Of a DNA stretch of 64,000 nucleotides, positions 1 to 11,104 are shown one piece after another. The translations under genes and the position numbers were made by a program. How positions within the stretch are numbered: position 1 is the first letter of the stretch; each line of letters opens with the position of its first letter. The notes beneath the pieces were generated by a model, which saw only the letters and a list, made by a program, of their open reading frames with translations, searched no databases and had not been told where the DNA came from. The DNA lies in assembly GCA_002286855.1 (NCBI GenBank), contig NRSV01000037.1, positions 62,001 through 126,000 of the forward strand. Direction: 5' to 3'. This DNA is from Bipolaris cookei (taxonomy: Eukaryota > Ascomycota > Dothideomycetes > Pleosporales > Pleosporaceae).

Positions 1-1065
1 GTACGCTCATGGTGGTGGCCCGGCGACGACAATGGTTGGTGAAGGATGACGGAAAACAACAAGCCTAAATCTACAGAGAAGAGAATGCCGGGCCTACCGT
101 TACGTGACACTGCAGGTCTGCGTTGTTCAAAGGGCCCACTCACGCGCATCGCGTTTCTCGCCTCCCCTAGTCGCTTTTGGTCTGTTACCTGGTCAACCTG
201 TCACCGCCGGGTGGAAGAACAAGCGGCACGTGCAGCCCCCATCACCCAACCCCGTCATCCACGCTCCGATCGATCCCCATACAACTGTAACTAACAATTG
301 GGTACCGAGAATGTCCATTGTCTTCGTCATGATGACTTCGTGAACCACTCAGGGTTCCCTGCGGGCTGCCTAGCCATGCTGTGACACATTGTCAATGCAG
401 AAAGACCCGCTGGTCTATCCCCCAGGACGTGGGATTCGGCAGCACGACAAGCCAGGTACGGTGTCGGATAACGCCGACGAGCCTCATACCCCAGATGCTA
501 TTTGCAGCGTAGCCAGTAGTGTGCGTCGAGGGGCCAGACTGTTCCGGCGAAGCGCCTGGCCGTTGTCGCTGTACTATGCCCTGTCGCCGTTTCATTGGTC
601 CAGCGGTGAAACGTCAACCCAGCGCATCAGTGCTCCACAGCCACTCTTTGCATACTTACCGTACTTTCCACTGGGGCTTGACCAACCTCTCTAAATTACT
701 CGCTGCTGCGACAATGCTGGGCCAATACCGCTCTTTGTTCCATTGTCTGGTCAAACCGCGCTCAAACCGTGCTCAAGGCGGCTAATGCAGCTTCAAAACT
801 GCTGTCAGCTCAGATACCGTGATGCCCTCACGATAGCATTCTGAACGTCTAGATTGTCTTTAGCTGAGACCCTTTGTTTCCTGTTTCCTTCCGTGCTTTA
901 TTTCCTTTTCGTTAGTTCTGTCTTGTCGGTCGTTTCATATCACTGTCCACTTTTCCTCAGTCCTTTCATCCAGTCTGTCGTTTTAACTAATCTGTTCCCA
1001 AGCGCTGGTATCGCACCGTTGGTTTTTCTTTCTTCCCGGTACCCTAATCGTAGCAAACCTTCAAA
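1..1065. other. Intergenic region with no supported gene
   Basis: Only short open frames without splice support or a recognisable domain occur here. The last 200 bases before the secreted-protein gene are pyrimidine-rich, as is common in fungal promoters and leaders. No RNA gene or repeat was seen. Confidence 0.5.
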
Positions 1066-2640
1066 ATGGCCATATTTTTCAAATTCCTGCTGCTGGCAGC
1101 TTGTTCAACATGTGTTGTTGGTGGGCCGGTCCCAAGGAACCACCAGAGGCGCCAGTAAGATCCTCGTTTTCAACCATCCCAGCAAAATCATTCACTAAGC
1201 AACTCTAGGTTTACTGGATATTTCAACACTTCCTCCATAATTTCTTCAACATCTGAAAAGGCAATCGCACAACTAGACACTGCTCTGGTAGTAGAACCTA
1301 TTGAGGCAACAATATTCACATCAATAGCGCCAGGTATCACATTTGTGAATCCTGATGGCGAGCCACTGGCGACACAAGATCCAGAAACTGTCCTATCCAC
1401 ATCTTTCATCACACCTACCCAAAAGCCTACAACAGAGAAGTCATCCAGTGTGATACCTACATCCGCCACTACACCGGGTCTGAAACAAGCACCAGTCGAG
1501 AGCAGTCCAACACCCACTCTCTCTTCTGATACCTTATCAGCTCTGTCAAGCTCTGTCAAAGTTGTTGAAAACGGTACAGCTAGCATTACTAGTCGCGAAT
1601 ACCCCAAATTCACATACTCGCCCATAGAGCAAGCGTCTTCGGCTTCCCTAGCCTCAGTCACTCCTACCAGCGAAGCACTAGTGTCTACCTCTGGAGGAAT
1701 GCCTGGTTTTCAACACCCTGGATCAGCATCTCCGAGTCCACAGCCGTCTAACAGTAGTTCTAGTAAGACTACCGTTGCGTCATCCATAGTAGTATCTAGT
1801 GTTTCCGGTGGTTCACCTGTAGTGTCGTCCTCGAGATCTGCAGGTGACATGGCGGACGTGACATCACGTATTATGGTCACATCATACACCACTGTGTATG
1901 TTTCTGCCCCGTCACCCGATGCGGCTATCACGGCATCTGAGGAGCCAGTGTCAGGGTCAGCTACGCCTACTCCGGCTGTGACGAGCTGCAGTGAAGATCA
2001 GGAGGCAGTGCCACCTGCTGCCAGCTCAGCGGCTCTGGCTGTACCGTCGAAATCTTTACAAGTACCACCAGTAGTTATCGTCACGTCGCTTACTACAGTC
2101 ATGGCCACGCTGGCGCCCAGCGAAGCACCCCAAGTACCAGCCACGTCTGCGGTACCCGAGCCAGTAGCACCCAGTTCCCCAGCTGCCTCTTCTGCGTCTG
2201 AAGCAACTCCGGCGCCAGCAGGGCCAACAACACCTGCAGCCCCGAGCAGCGCCTCCCCCCTCTCGCCAGAAAGCTCAACATCAGCACAGCCAACTTCGTT
2301 CTCGGCACCCCCTACAGAGCCTCCAGCGCAGCCATCTCCATCCAACACCCCTACCCCGGAACCCCCACAGCAACCATCCCCCTCTCCATCCCCGTCTTCT
2401 CCAGACGCCCCCGCATCAACACCAGATGCCAGTCCTTCAACCACCCCATCGGCATCATCGCCACCACCGCCACCGCCACCAGCACCTGAACCCACACCTT
2501 CCCTGTCTTCGTCTTCTACAACATCAGAAGGCCTCCTCATCATCACGCCCATTCCACCGAGCCAGATTTTTACCGTAACAGCTACAACGACGGAGAAGGA
2601 GACGATTAGGGAGACGATGACTGTAACGGTTACGGCGTAA
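1066..2640 (+). CDS. Secreted Ser/Thr/Pro-rich mucin-like protein, function unknown
   Basis: Two exons (1066-1154 and 1209-2640) encode about 506 residues. Exon 1 holds a start codon and a clear signal peptide (MAIFFKFLLLAACSTCVVGG). It is followed by a GTAAGA donor, a CACTAAG-like branch site and a CTCTAG acceptor, giving a 54-nt intron that restores the frame. Without this splice the frame has no good start and a stop intervenes. The mature protein is almost wholly low complexity: Ser/Thr/Pro/Ala throughout, a run of prolines near residue 430, and a Thr/Val-rich tail (TVTATTTEKE, ending TVTVTA). Such composition is typical of heavily O-glycosylated cell-wall or extracellular fungal proteins; that role is inferred. 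No catalytic domain or GPI-attachment tail is evident. The 3' end converges on the UBR-box gene 279 bp away. Confidence 0.75.
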
Positions 2641-2919
2641 TGAGGTAGTAAATATATATATCTTGTTTGAGAAAAAAAATTAATCAAGGGTGAGAAAGGA
2701 GAACGTAGATTGATTTGATACCCCAAGTTTTGTGGAACGGAGAGTTATTTATTGTATCTATTGAATACTGCATTTTGTTACGAGTCGCAAGTCGATTATA
2801 TCGAATTATTTCATTACTATAGTTCCAATTTACTTATCCCAAGTATCCATCATTCACTCAAGCGTGCACATTCCAAACCCTCAATGCCGTCCTCAGCTCC
2901 CCATCCCACCATCCCAATC

Positions 2920-4721
2920 TCAATACCCACTTTGCTCCTTCCCACCGCCCCCACCCGCCCCTCCATCCTCATTATCACGGCTCTCCTTCGCAACCCCCGC
3001 CGCATCCTCAATCCCCTGCGCATCACCCCTCAGCTTCTCAAAATACGCCTTAACATCCTCCGCCCCAACCACCTGCCCCGACTCCGCAAACGGCTTCAGA
3101 AACGCAGAAACTTTGTCTCTGATATGCGCATATGCCATTGCGCCCTGGATGGCGCGAACACGATCCATGTTGTTGAAGGCAGCTTCGCCGCGGCCCAGGA
3201 TACTGCCCGTGCCTACGGATTGCGCGCCTTGTTCGCCGTCTTCTGAGACGGGGGGCTCGTAGGTGTCTTCTTCCTCGAGGAGTTGGGGGTGCAGTTTTAG
3301 CTGCGGGTAGCAGGTGTCGCAGTGGCAGAGGTGGTCACGGAAATCGGGTTTGAGGAAGAGGGAGAAGGGGGTTGTGAGGGCGGATTCGGGTAAGGCGGGC
3401 AGAGATGCATGTTTTGGTTCTTCGGGTTTCTTGGGTGGTGTAGGGAGGGCGGGAGAGTCCTCGGGGATGCTGGAGAGTGTACCACTTGGGTCTTCAGACT
3501 TTTGGCGCTTAGCTGGTGCAGGAGCTGCTAAGTTCGAGGGAGTCTGCTGCTCTTCTTCGTCTTCATCGGATGCTTTGCGTTTCTTGCTGTCATTCTCTGG
3601 GGCAGCGACAGTGAACTCCTCTGAGTGAGAAAGCACAATGGCTTTGTCGTAATATACTGGTGACAGGAACCCGGTTGAGCCCGCATATTTCTTGATCCAT
3701 GGACTTGCGGCGACGCACTTGTAGCAGAGAAAGTGGTCAAAGTCATCTTCTTCAGGAAATCCTGGAGGTAGGGGTGGGTCGTCGTCTTCTTCGTCTTCAC
3801 CGTCAGCTGCTGCAATATCGTTCTCATCAACACCATTGCTGTTTGTGACTGCATCGGCAATAGCTGTGTTGTTCGATGGCACCGTCTCTGCCGCATTCCC
3901 GTTCGTCTTATTATCTCCTTCCGCGGCCTTGTCGACATCCATGGCTTCTTTTGTACTGCTCTTCAATCCAGCTTCGGGCTTTTCGATCATTTTGCTGTAC
4001 TCCTCTCGAGTGAAGCCAACTAAACACTCGGGATGCCACCAATCCTCACCACAGCCACCCTCGTCACAGCTTCCAAGCCCAAGGCATTGGAACATTGTGC
4101 CTTTCTCTTCATGAGGATCGTATTCTTGACCGCAGCCGCAGAATTTGTTTTGAAAGTTGTGATTGTATTTGTTAGTTTTCGCGGGCTCTTCTCCTGTCAC
4201 CTCACCTTTCAGCCCAGTCTTTGCATTGACGCGAAGCGTACAAGGGGTCATGTCCGGTATCCTCGTAGTGCCGCAATCGCATGTGAAGTTGCGCTTGTTG
4301 AACAATTCAACGAGCATGTGTTCGCCATGGCAGGAAATGGAGCATGAATAGCAGACACCTGCTGGTGTGTACTGCTGAGCGGACGAGGCAGGCGCGGAAT
4401 TGCAAGTGAGACATGCGTAAAGGCTTTGTCGTAGGGGACCAAGGTCGCGCGTGCAAGTATCGAATTGCTATTAGACATCAGCAGGTGCACAGGTGATTTG
4501 GCGTGTGTACTCGCTCACATATGGAAGGGCTTCGCGTGCTTCTGCCTCGAGGCTAAGCTGCTCTTTGATGAAGCTATTCAAACACAATCAGTGACTTTTA
4601 CCGTAATTGTCTCACAGGAAATATACTCTGCTGCCGTCTGTGAACTTTCGGATGCTTGCGACATGCTGCTAGAGCGCGGCTTGGAAGATATGCTTGTGGA
4701 CTGCGAATCGGCCATGGTCAT
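2920..4721 (-). CDS. UBR7: UBR-box and PHD-like zinc finger protein, UBR7/Mlo2 type
   Basis: Three exons on the minus strand (4721-4627, 4573-4519, 4467-2920) give about 565 residues. The introns are 53 and 51 nt, and the frame is continuous only after splicing. A second ATG at 4715 is also possible. The N-terminal region carries the UBR box: CTRDLGPLRQ, then CLTCNS, CYSCSISCHGEH and a CDCG motif. A Cys/His-rich PHD-like segment follows (FCGCGQEYDP, CDEGGCGEDWWHPECLVG, FLCYKC). The second half is acidic and low complexity, with a conserved-looking DHLCHCDTCYP motif. In the UBR7/Mlo2 family these domains bind N-degrons or histones, and UBR7 is described as a putative E3 ubiquitin ligase. Activity here is inferred from family. 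It lies head to head with MCM2. Confidence 0.85.
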
Positions 4722-5046
4722 AGAATATCCCACTGGTATCTGTTTTTCTAGTATGTCCAAATAGGTACCGGAGATTTGAGTCTACGCCAAAGCGCTTGAA
4801 AAGCCCAGAAGCTGACTTGTTGGGATTGCAAATTGTGGAGGGTTGTGAGGCCTATCGACGGCACAAGATGCGCGTAGCAACTGATTGGCTGCAGTCAAAC
4901 CACTTTACGCGTGGAAAAGGAAAGCGCGACGCGGTCGTGTTGCTTGACCCTCTCCCACTCCTCTCCCACCTGCAGCCCCGCACTGCTACCCCCAATCGTT
5001 ATACAACAGTCTCGTGCTTCATATGAGGATTGCTAATTGAGTCAAC
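4722..5046. promoter_or_regulatory. Bidirectional promoter between the UBR7-like gene and MCM2
   Basis: About 325 bp separate the divergent start regions. The stretch contains no gene and must hold both promoters. I see no motif I can name with confidence. Confidence 0.4.
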
Positions 5047-5172
5047 ATGAGGTACGCATCCCAAACACGCACGACTCAGACACCGAGCGCCAACCTCTAG
5101 CCCCTCTTTACCGCCAATGCACAATACTAACAAAGACTCAGCTCACCACCACCTCCACCACTACGCTCTAAC

Positions 5173-7846
5173 ATGTCGTCCGCAAATCGGGGCGCTGAGC
5201 CTGCCAGTAGAAGCAACAAGCGCGCGAGGGACGATGAAGACCTTCCCTCCTCAGCAGTGCATCCGCCGTCCAGTCGTAAGTTCGGTGCAAACAAAGGACA
5301 TAACAAACACCTAATAGCTCACAGCTATGGCCTCATCCCCTCCAATGTTGCCCAATGAAGATGATGCGGATATGCTTGACGACGACGATATCATCCGCGA
5401 CGTTGATGACCTAGAAGAGGATGCAGAAGAGGCCGAGGGAATCGATCTGTTTGCCGACGATTTCGAGAATGACTATGCAGCCCGTGAAAATGATGCCTAT
5501 GAGGGCCAGGGAATTGACGATGAAGGCGAATACGAAGAGCTCAGTCTTGCGGAGAGGCGGAAACTCGATGCAAGCCTGAACGCTCGTGACAGGGAGGCAA
5601 GACGCCGTATGCCTGCTGCCTTTTTGCCAGACGACGATGAGCAAGATGGCCTAGCAGGTCTAATGGGGCGCCGCCGTGTTCGGAGACACCGCTACGATGA
5701 AGAAGACGATATGGACATGGTCGACGACATCATGAACGAGGAATTGACGCTTGAAGCGCTCACCGATGTCAAAGCTAATACGTTGACTGATTGGGTTGCC
5801 CAACCCCAGGTTGCCAGGACGATTGCGCGAGAGTTCAAGTCTTTCTTGACCGAGTACACAGATGAGCACGGTCACTCGGTTTACGGATCCCGCATTCGAA
5901 CATTGGGTGAGGTCAACGCTGAGTCTCTCGAAGTCTCTTTCGACCACCTAGCAGAGCAGAAGGCTACGCTAGCCTACTGGCTTGCAAATACGCCGACTGA
6001 AATGCTCAAGATATTCGACCAGGTCGCCATGGAAGTGACTCTCCTTCACTACCCAGACTACGAGCGCATCCACTCTGAGATCCATGTCCGCATCACCGAC
6101 GTACCTGTCCAGTACACTCTCCGCCAGCTTCGTCAGTCACATCTCAACAGCCTTGTCCGTGTCAGCGGAGTAGTCACTCGTCGAAGCGGAGTTTTTCCGC
6201 AGCTGAAATATGTCAAGTTTGACTGCACCAAGTGCGGTGTCACACTTGGACCCTTCCATCAGGACTCCAATGTCGAAGTCAAGATCTCCTTCTGTCAGAA
6301 CTGCCAATCGCGTGGTCCTTTCACAGTCAACTCTGAGCGTACCGTCTATCGCAATTACCAGAAGCTCACTTTACAAGAGTCCCCTGGAACTGTTCCAGCT
6401 GGTCGTTTGCCGCGACACCGCGAGGTTATTTTACTTTGGGATCTGATTGACTCTGCAAAGCCTGGCGAGGAGATAGAGGTCACAGGTATCTACCGCAACA
6501 ACTACGATGCCGCTTTGAACAACAAGAACGGTTTCCCTGTCTTCGCAACCATTCTCGAAGCAAACTACATTGTCAAGTCTCACGACCAACTGGCAGGCTT
6601 CCGCTTGACTGAAGATGACGAGAAAGAAATCCGACGACTGTCCAAAGACCCACGTATTGTCGACAAGATCATCGGCTCCATTGCGCCAAGCATCTACGGG
6701 CATACGGATATCAAGACGGCTGTGGCGCTCTCACTCTTTGGAGGTGTCAGCAAGGAGGCGCCTGGTCGACACTCGATCCGTGGTGATATCAACGTGCTTC
6801 TTCTTGGAGATCCCGGTACTGCGAAATCCCAGATCTTGAAATATGTTGAGAAGACCGCCCATCGTGCAGTCTTCGCAACCGGCCAGGGTGCATCTGCGGT
6901 TGGTCTCACAGCTTCGGTGCGTCGTGATCCTATGACGAGCGAATGGACTTTGGAAGGAGGTGCTCTAGTGCTTGCAGATAAGGGCACTTGTCTGATCGAT
7001 GAGTTTGACAAGATGAACGACCAAGATCGAACTTCTATCCACGAAGCCATGGAGCAGCAGACCATTTCTATCTCAAAAGCTGGTATTGTCACGACACTTC
7101 AAGCACGTTGTTCAATTGTAGCCGCTGCCAACCCTATTGGTGGACGCTACAATTCCACAATTCCCTTCTCGCAGAACGTGGAGCTTACAGAGCCTATCCT
7201 GTCTCGATTTGACATTCTGTGCGTTGTGCGTGACACTGTCGATCCAGCGGAAGACGAGCGCCTTGCCAAGTTTGTGGTGAACTCCCATGGTCGAGCACAC
7301 CCCCTTGTCAATTCAGCGTACGGTTACTCCGACAAGGCCAAGGCGTCACAAAATGGTGATGACCAGATGGAAGTCGACGGACATGCTCCAGTGAAGGAGG
7401 GCGAGATTCCACAGGAGCTTTTGAGGAAGTACATTCTTTATGCTCGGGAGAGATGTAGACCCAAGCTCTACCAGATTGAGCAAGATAAGGTTGCGCGTCT
7501 CTTTGCAGACATGCGTCGAGAGTCCATGGCAACGGGAGCCTACCCAATCACTGTAAGTTGGATGCTTCCAAATGAACGTAACATCCACTAATGTCGTCAG
7601 GTCCGTCATCTTGAGGCTATATTGCGTATCGCAGAAGCCTTCTGCAAGATGCGATTATCCGACTATTGTTCATCAGTAGATATTGATCGCGCTATTGCTG
7701 TTGCGGTCGACTCTTTTGTTGGCTCGCAGAAGGTCAGTGCGAAGAAGGCCTTGGCAAGAGCCTTTGCCAAATACACTCTCAATCGACCTGGTGCTGTCTC
7801 AGCTCCAACTCGCGGAGGAAGACAGACGCAGAGAGCAGCAGCATAG
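5173..7846 (+). CDS. MCM2: DNA replication licensing factor MCM2
   Basis: This is a subunit of the MCM2-7 replicative helicase. Exons 5173-5275, 5325-7552 and 7601-7846 join in frame to 858 residues, the usual MCM2 length. An acidic N-terminal tail is followed by a zinc ribbon (CTKCGVTLG and CQNCQSRG, about residues 335-360). The MCM AAA+ core has Walker A GDPGTAKS (about 529), Walker B CLIDEFDKMN (about 590) and the arginine-finger LSRFD (about 660). The segment LGEVNAESLEVSFDHL and NNYDAALNNKNGFPVFAT fit MCM2 rather than other MCMs. A strong upstream splice pair (donor 5052, acceptor 5141 after TACTAAC) would join an ATG at 5047 in frame, adding 12 residues. I kept 5173 as the conservative start. 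Confidence 0.95.
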
Positions 7847-8506
7847 ATAGGACTACTGATGTATTCTGGCAAAATCTGATGGGTGTCACGTGGTGATGAA
7901 TTCATGGCTGTTGTTATGTAACGTTGGACTAGAGTGCAATGATACCATATGAAGTAGCGTTGTGTGAACAAAGACATTTTGACTTTTGTATTAGTTGGGC
8001 GCTTAGTGTCCAAACATCAAATCTTCAATATTATTATTATTCCATTATAGTCTATGTAACTCATGGCCATGTAAGGCTTTGGCCGGAGGCCGTTCTATGG
8101 AGTAATTATTTACAAATTAGGAGTTTGTGGTGTATAGCGTGACTGTTGTGCTTCAAGTCTTCAATAGATAAGCTGTGCGCAACCAACAATAAGCATTGTG
8201 ATAGGTTTTGCAAGTGCATCGCGTATATTTCAATACTGTTGTACCTGCCTACTTCAAATGCGACAGGCTGCATCATCATCAAAATGGAACTATCTGCTGA
8301 ACTTAAGACTTGAACGATTTGTTCCAAAAACGACATGCTCGCGGATGTGGCAGCTTAGTCATTATTTTATGGAGCTTAGTGCAAATCTTGGCGTCGTTTC
8401 GCCCACAGAATTTTGTGAGCGCACTACCTAGCGAACATCCACAACTCACGACCGGAGCACAACAACCACCCTTAGGAATTTTCCAGACAACTTCCTACGT
8501 GCAACG
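7847..8506. other. Intergenic region between MCM2 and RPL30
   Basis: About 660 bp with the MCM2 3' end and the RPL30 promoter. Short frames are present but none has splice or homology support. Confidence 0.4.
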
Positions 8507-9157
8507 ATGGCCCCCAAGAAGAACAAGAGAACCGCCGACTCTATCAACTCGCGCCTTGCGCTTGTGATGAAGTCCGGTAAGGTCACCCTCGGCTACAAGT
8601 CCACCCTCAAGAGCCTCCGCACTGGCAAGGCCAAGCTCGTTATCATTGCCGGCAACACTCCTCCTCTGAGGAAGTCTGAGCTCGAGTGTGAGTAATTGGT
8701 TTTCGCGATTTCAAAAAACAACATGGCTAACATCACTTTAGACTACGCTATGCTTTCCAAGACCTCTGTCCACCACTTCTCCGGAAACAACGTACGTATA
8801 CACTCCGCCCTCTCTCATTGCCTAACGACGAGATACCTGTACAACGGAACACGTTATGAATGAGTTCAAATATTCTCAGCCTATACTATAAGGACAGAAT
8901 TGGACAGTAACGGGGTCAGTTGTACTGGTTTATCTCCGAGGGCTGGCTCTGAGAATTGGTCCGATTATGGCCATGGAGAGCTGTCAGCTAACTTGATTAA
9001 AGATTGAGCTTGGAACTGCTTGCGGAAAGCTCTTCCGTTGCTCCGTCATGTCCATCCTCGACGCTGGTATGTTTTTGTTCGGCTTCTTCACATTGACGCG
9101 ATCCACTGACAGTATGTAGGTGACTCTGACATCCTGAGCACCAACACCGAGAACTAG
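8507..9157 (+). CDS. RPL30: 60S ribosomal protein L30 (eL30)
   Basis: Four exons (8507-8687, 8742-8791, 9003-9066, 9120-9157) encode 110 residues, matching the eL30 family length. The protein starts MAPKKNKRTADSINSRLALV. It carries the conserved GNTPPLRKSELEYYAML, GNNIELGTACGK and ILDAGDSDIL segments that place it in the L7Ae/L30e RNA-binding fold. It is a structural component of the large ribosomal subunit. Introns 1 and 3 are 54 and 53 nt, but intron 2 is 211 nt. In yeast, L30 binds its own transcript and represses splicing; nothing visible here proves or excludes that. It sits 660 bp upstream of RPL10 on the same strand. Confidence 0.95.
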
Positions 9158-9815
9158 AGTGGCACAGCACGTGGGAAGAAAAATTAGTTAGACACGATAC
9201 CTAGGGTGTGGCGTATGCTCGACCTTGATGATATCCAATGAATGACAAAAGATTCATGAGCCATCTTCTTAATCTACCCTCTGCAATGTGACTCATTATG
9301 ACTAGCCCTAATGTGCCTTGACCGTGTCATAGAGACAGACTACGTCTCGAAAGCTGTACACGAGTTTGGGCGGGCAATAGGTGATGTTTACGAGCACGTG
9401 TTCGTGTATCTTGTATGCGCAGTGGAGCAGAATGCAATGTCACTTGTCTACATGGTATTGTTTCAGAAGAGGCGCGTATAACATGATGTTCGCATTCCGT
9501 TGCCATGGATCCCCAGGATTGCACTTTGAGTGGCGCTTACCTGCTTGGAAATCAATGCGCTCGCTTAATCGGGTCTTGGCGTGTGCTGCGCAATATTGTG
9601 ATTAGCAATCACCACTGACGACTTCCCTCGACTTTGCCCTCCGACACCTCCCCACTAACATTCAAATAAAGGGTAAGGTACGGCTTTCGCAACTATATTC
9701 CCTGGTAGACATTTTGCTGACATCTTTATCAGTTTGCGTACACACTAACTCTTTCTCGTTTTCGACGCTCTCCGGACATTTGCTTATTGATTTCAAAGCA
9801 GGAAGAACCGTCACA
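9158..9815. other. Intergenic region with probable RPL10 5' UTR intron
   Basis: No coding gene is supported. The last part appears to hold an intron in the RPL10 leader: donor GTAAGG at 9673 and acceptor CAAAGCAG ending at 9801, 14 bases before the start codon. The interval is pyrimidine-rich, as is usual for fungal ribosomal protein genes. Confidence 0.45.
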
Positions 9816-10587
9816 ATGGCCCGCCGTCCCGCCCGTTGCTACCGCTACTGCAAGAACAAGCCTGTACGTCAGACTGGAGATACAGTGAGAAAGGGATAAT
9901 AGGCTGACTGAGTTACAGTACCCCAAGAGCAGGTTCAACCGTGGTGTACCCGATGCCAAGATCCGCATCTTCGACCTCGGTCGCAAGAAGGCCAATGTAG
10001 ACGACTTCCCGCTCTGCATCCACTTGGTCTCCAACGAGTACGAACAGCTGTCTTCCGAGGCTCTCGAAGCCGCCCGTATTTGCGCCAACAAGTACATGGT
10101 CAAGAGCGGAGGAAAGGAATCCTTCCATCTCCGTGTCCGTGTCCACCCCTACCACGTCGTCCGTATCAACAAGATGTTGTCGTGCGCTGGTGCCGATAGA
10201 TTGCAAACGGGTATGCGTGGTGCTTTCGGCAAGCCCAACGGTCTTGTCGCTCGTGTCAACATTGGTCAGATCCTCATGTCTGTCAGGACTAGGGACTCTA
10301 ACCGTGCTATTGCTCTCGAGGCTCTGAGGCGTTGCCAGTACAAGGTATGTGGATAAACTATCTATTAGTGATGTTTCGAAACTAACCGGCTTCAGTTCCC
10401 TGGTCGCCAGAAGATCATTGTCTCCAAGAACTGGGGTTTCACCCCTCTCAAGCGCGAGGAGTATGTCCAGCAGCGCCAGGAGGGCAAGGTCAAGATCGAC
10501 GGTGCCTACGTTCAGTTCCTCCGTAACAAGGGTAAACTCGTCGACAACATCCGCCGCTTCCCTACCGCTTTCGAGGCATCTGCTTAG
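9816..10587 (+). CDS. RPL10: 60S ribosomal protein L10 (uL16)
   Basis: Three exons (9816-9863, 9919-10344, 10396-10587) encode 221 residues, the expected size. The introns are 55 and 51 nt. The protein begins [20 protein letters not shown] and contains the conserved GVPDAKIRIFDLGRKKA, SCAGADRLQTGMRGAFGKP and NWGFTPLKREEY segments. It is a late-joining large-subunit protein near the peptidyl transferase centre and is needed for 60S maturation. The loop SCAGADRLQTGMRGAFG corresponds to the functionally important P-site loop of uL16. The gene converges on ATG9, whose stop lies 518 bp downstream. Confidence 0.96.
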
Positions 10588-11104
10588 ATTTTGAGTTGAG
10601 CGAAATGGGTTGCTGTGCATGATGATCATGGGTCCAATGGGAATTCGGTTACGGCGTGATTTGTTTTCTTCATCGGTTATGGATGAAGGCTGGAGGGAGA
10701 GCCTCTGCGGCATGTAACTGTAGAGAACGACCAGGAACAGCCCGACAATGACAAATGATACAACAACAATGTCTACTTCCTGCGTGGCAGTATGAGGAGG
10801 ATGTGATGGTACGACGAAGATTAGTCAAGTACATGCCCAGTTCAACCAGTACATTTGCATGGAATGCTATAGTGATTAGGGTCGCTGATATCAGATATCT
10901 AGGCCCGATCCTTTAACATCACCGGTGAAACAGGAGAACATGTTTGCAATGACGTGCCATTTATTTCTACTAACAACACTGCTATGCTAATGGTGGGTTG
11001 AGTGGGCATAAGGAAAAGATACTTGAATAAACGCCCAGTGACTTCCAGGCACTCCATACGAATATTATCCAACCCCCCCCCCCCTCCCAAAAAAAAGAGA
11101 AAGA
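10588..11104. other. Convergent intergenic region between RPL10 and ATG9
   Basis: Contains only the 3' ends of two convergent genes. A homopolymeric C tract and an adjacent A-rich stretch lie at about 11072-11100, just beyond the ATG9 stop. No further gene is seen. Confidence 0.4.

Noticed and set aside
1188..1661. 157-codon minus-strand frame over the start of the secreted Ser/Thr-rich gene
   Set aside because: Antisense shadow. The plus-strand gene has a signal peptide and intron.
9913..10713. 266-codon antisense frame over RPL10
   Set aside because: It is the mirror of the highly codon-biased ribosomal protein gene and spans its introns.
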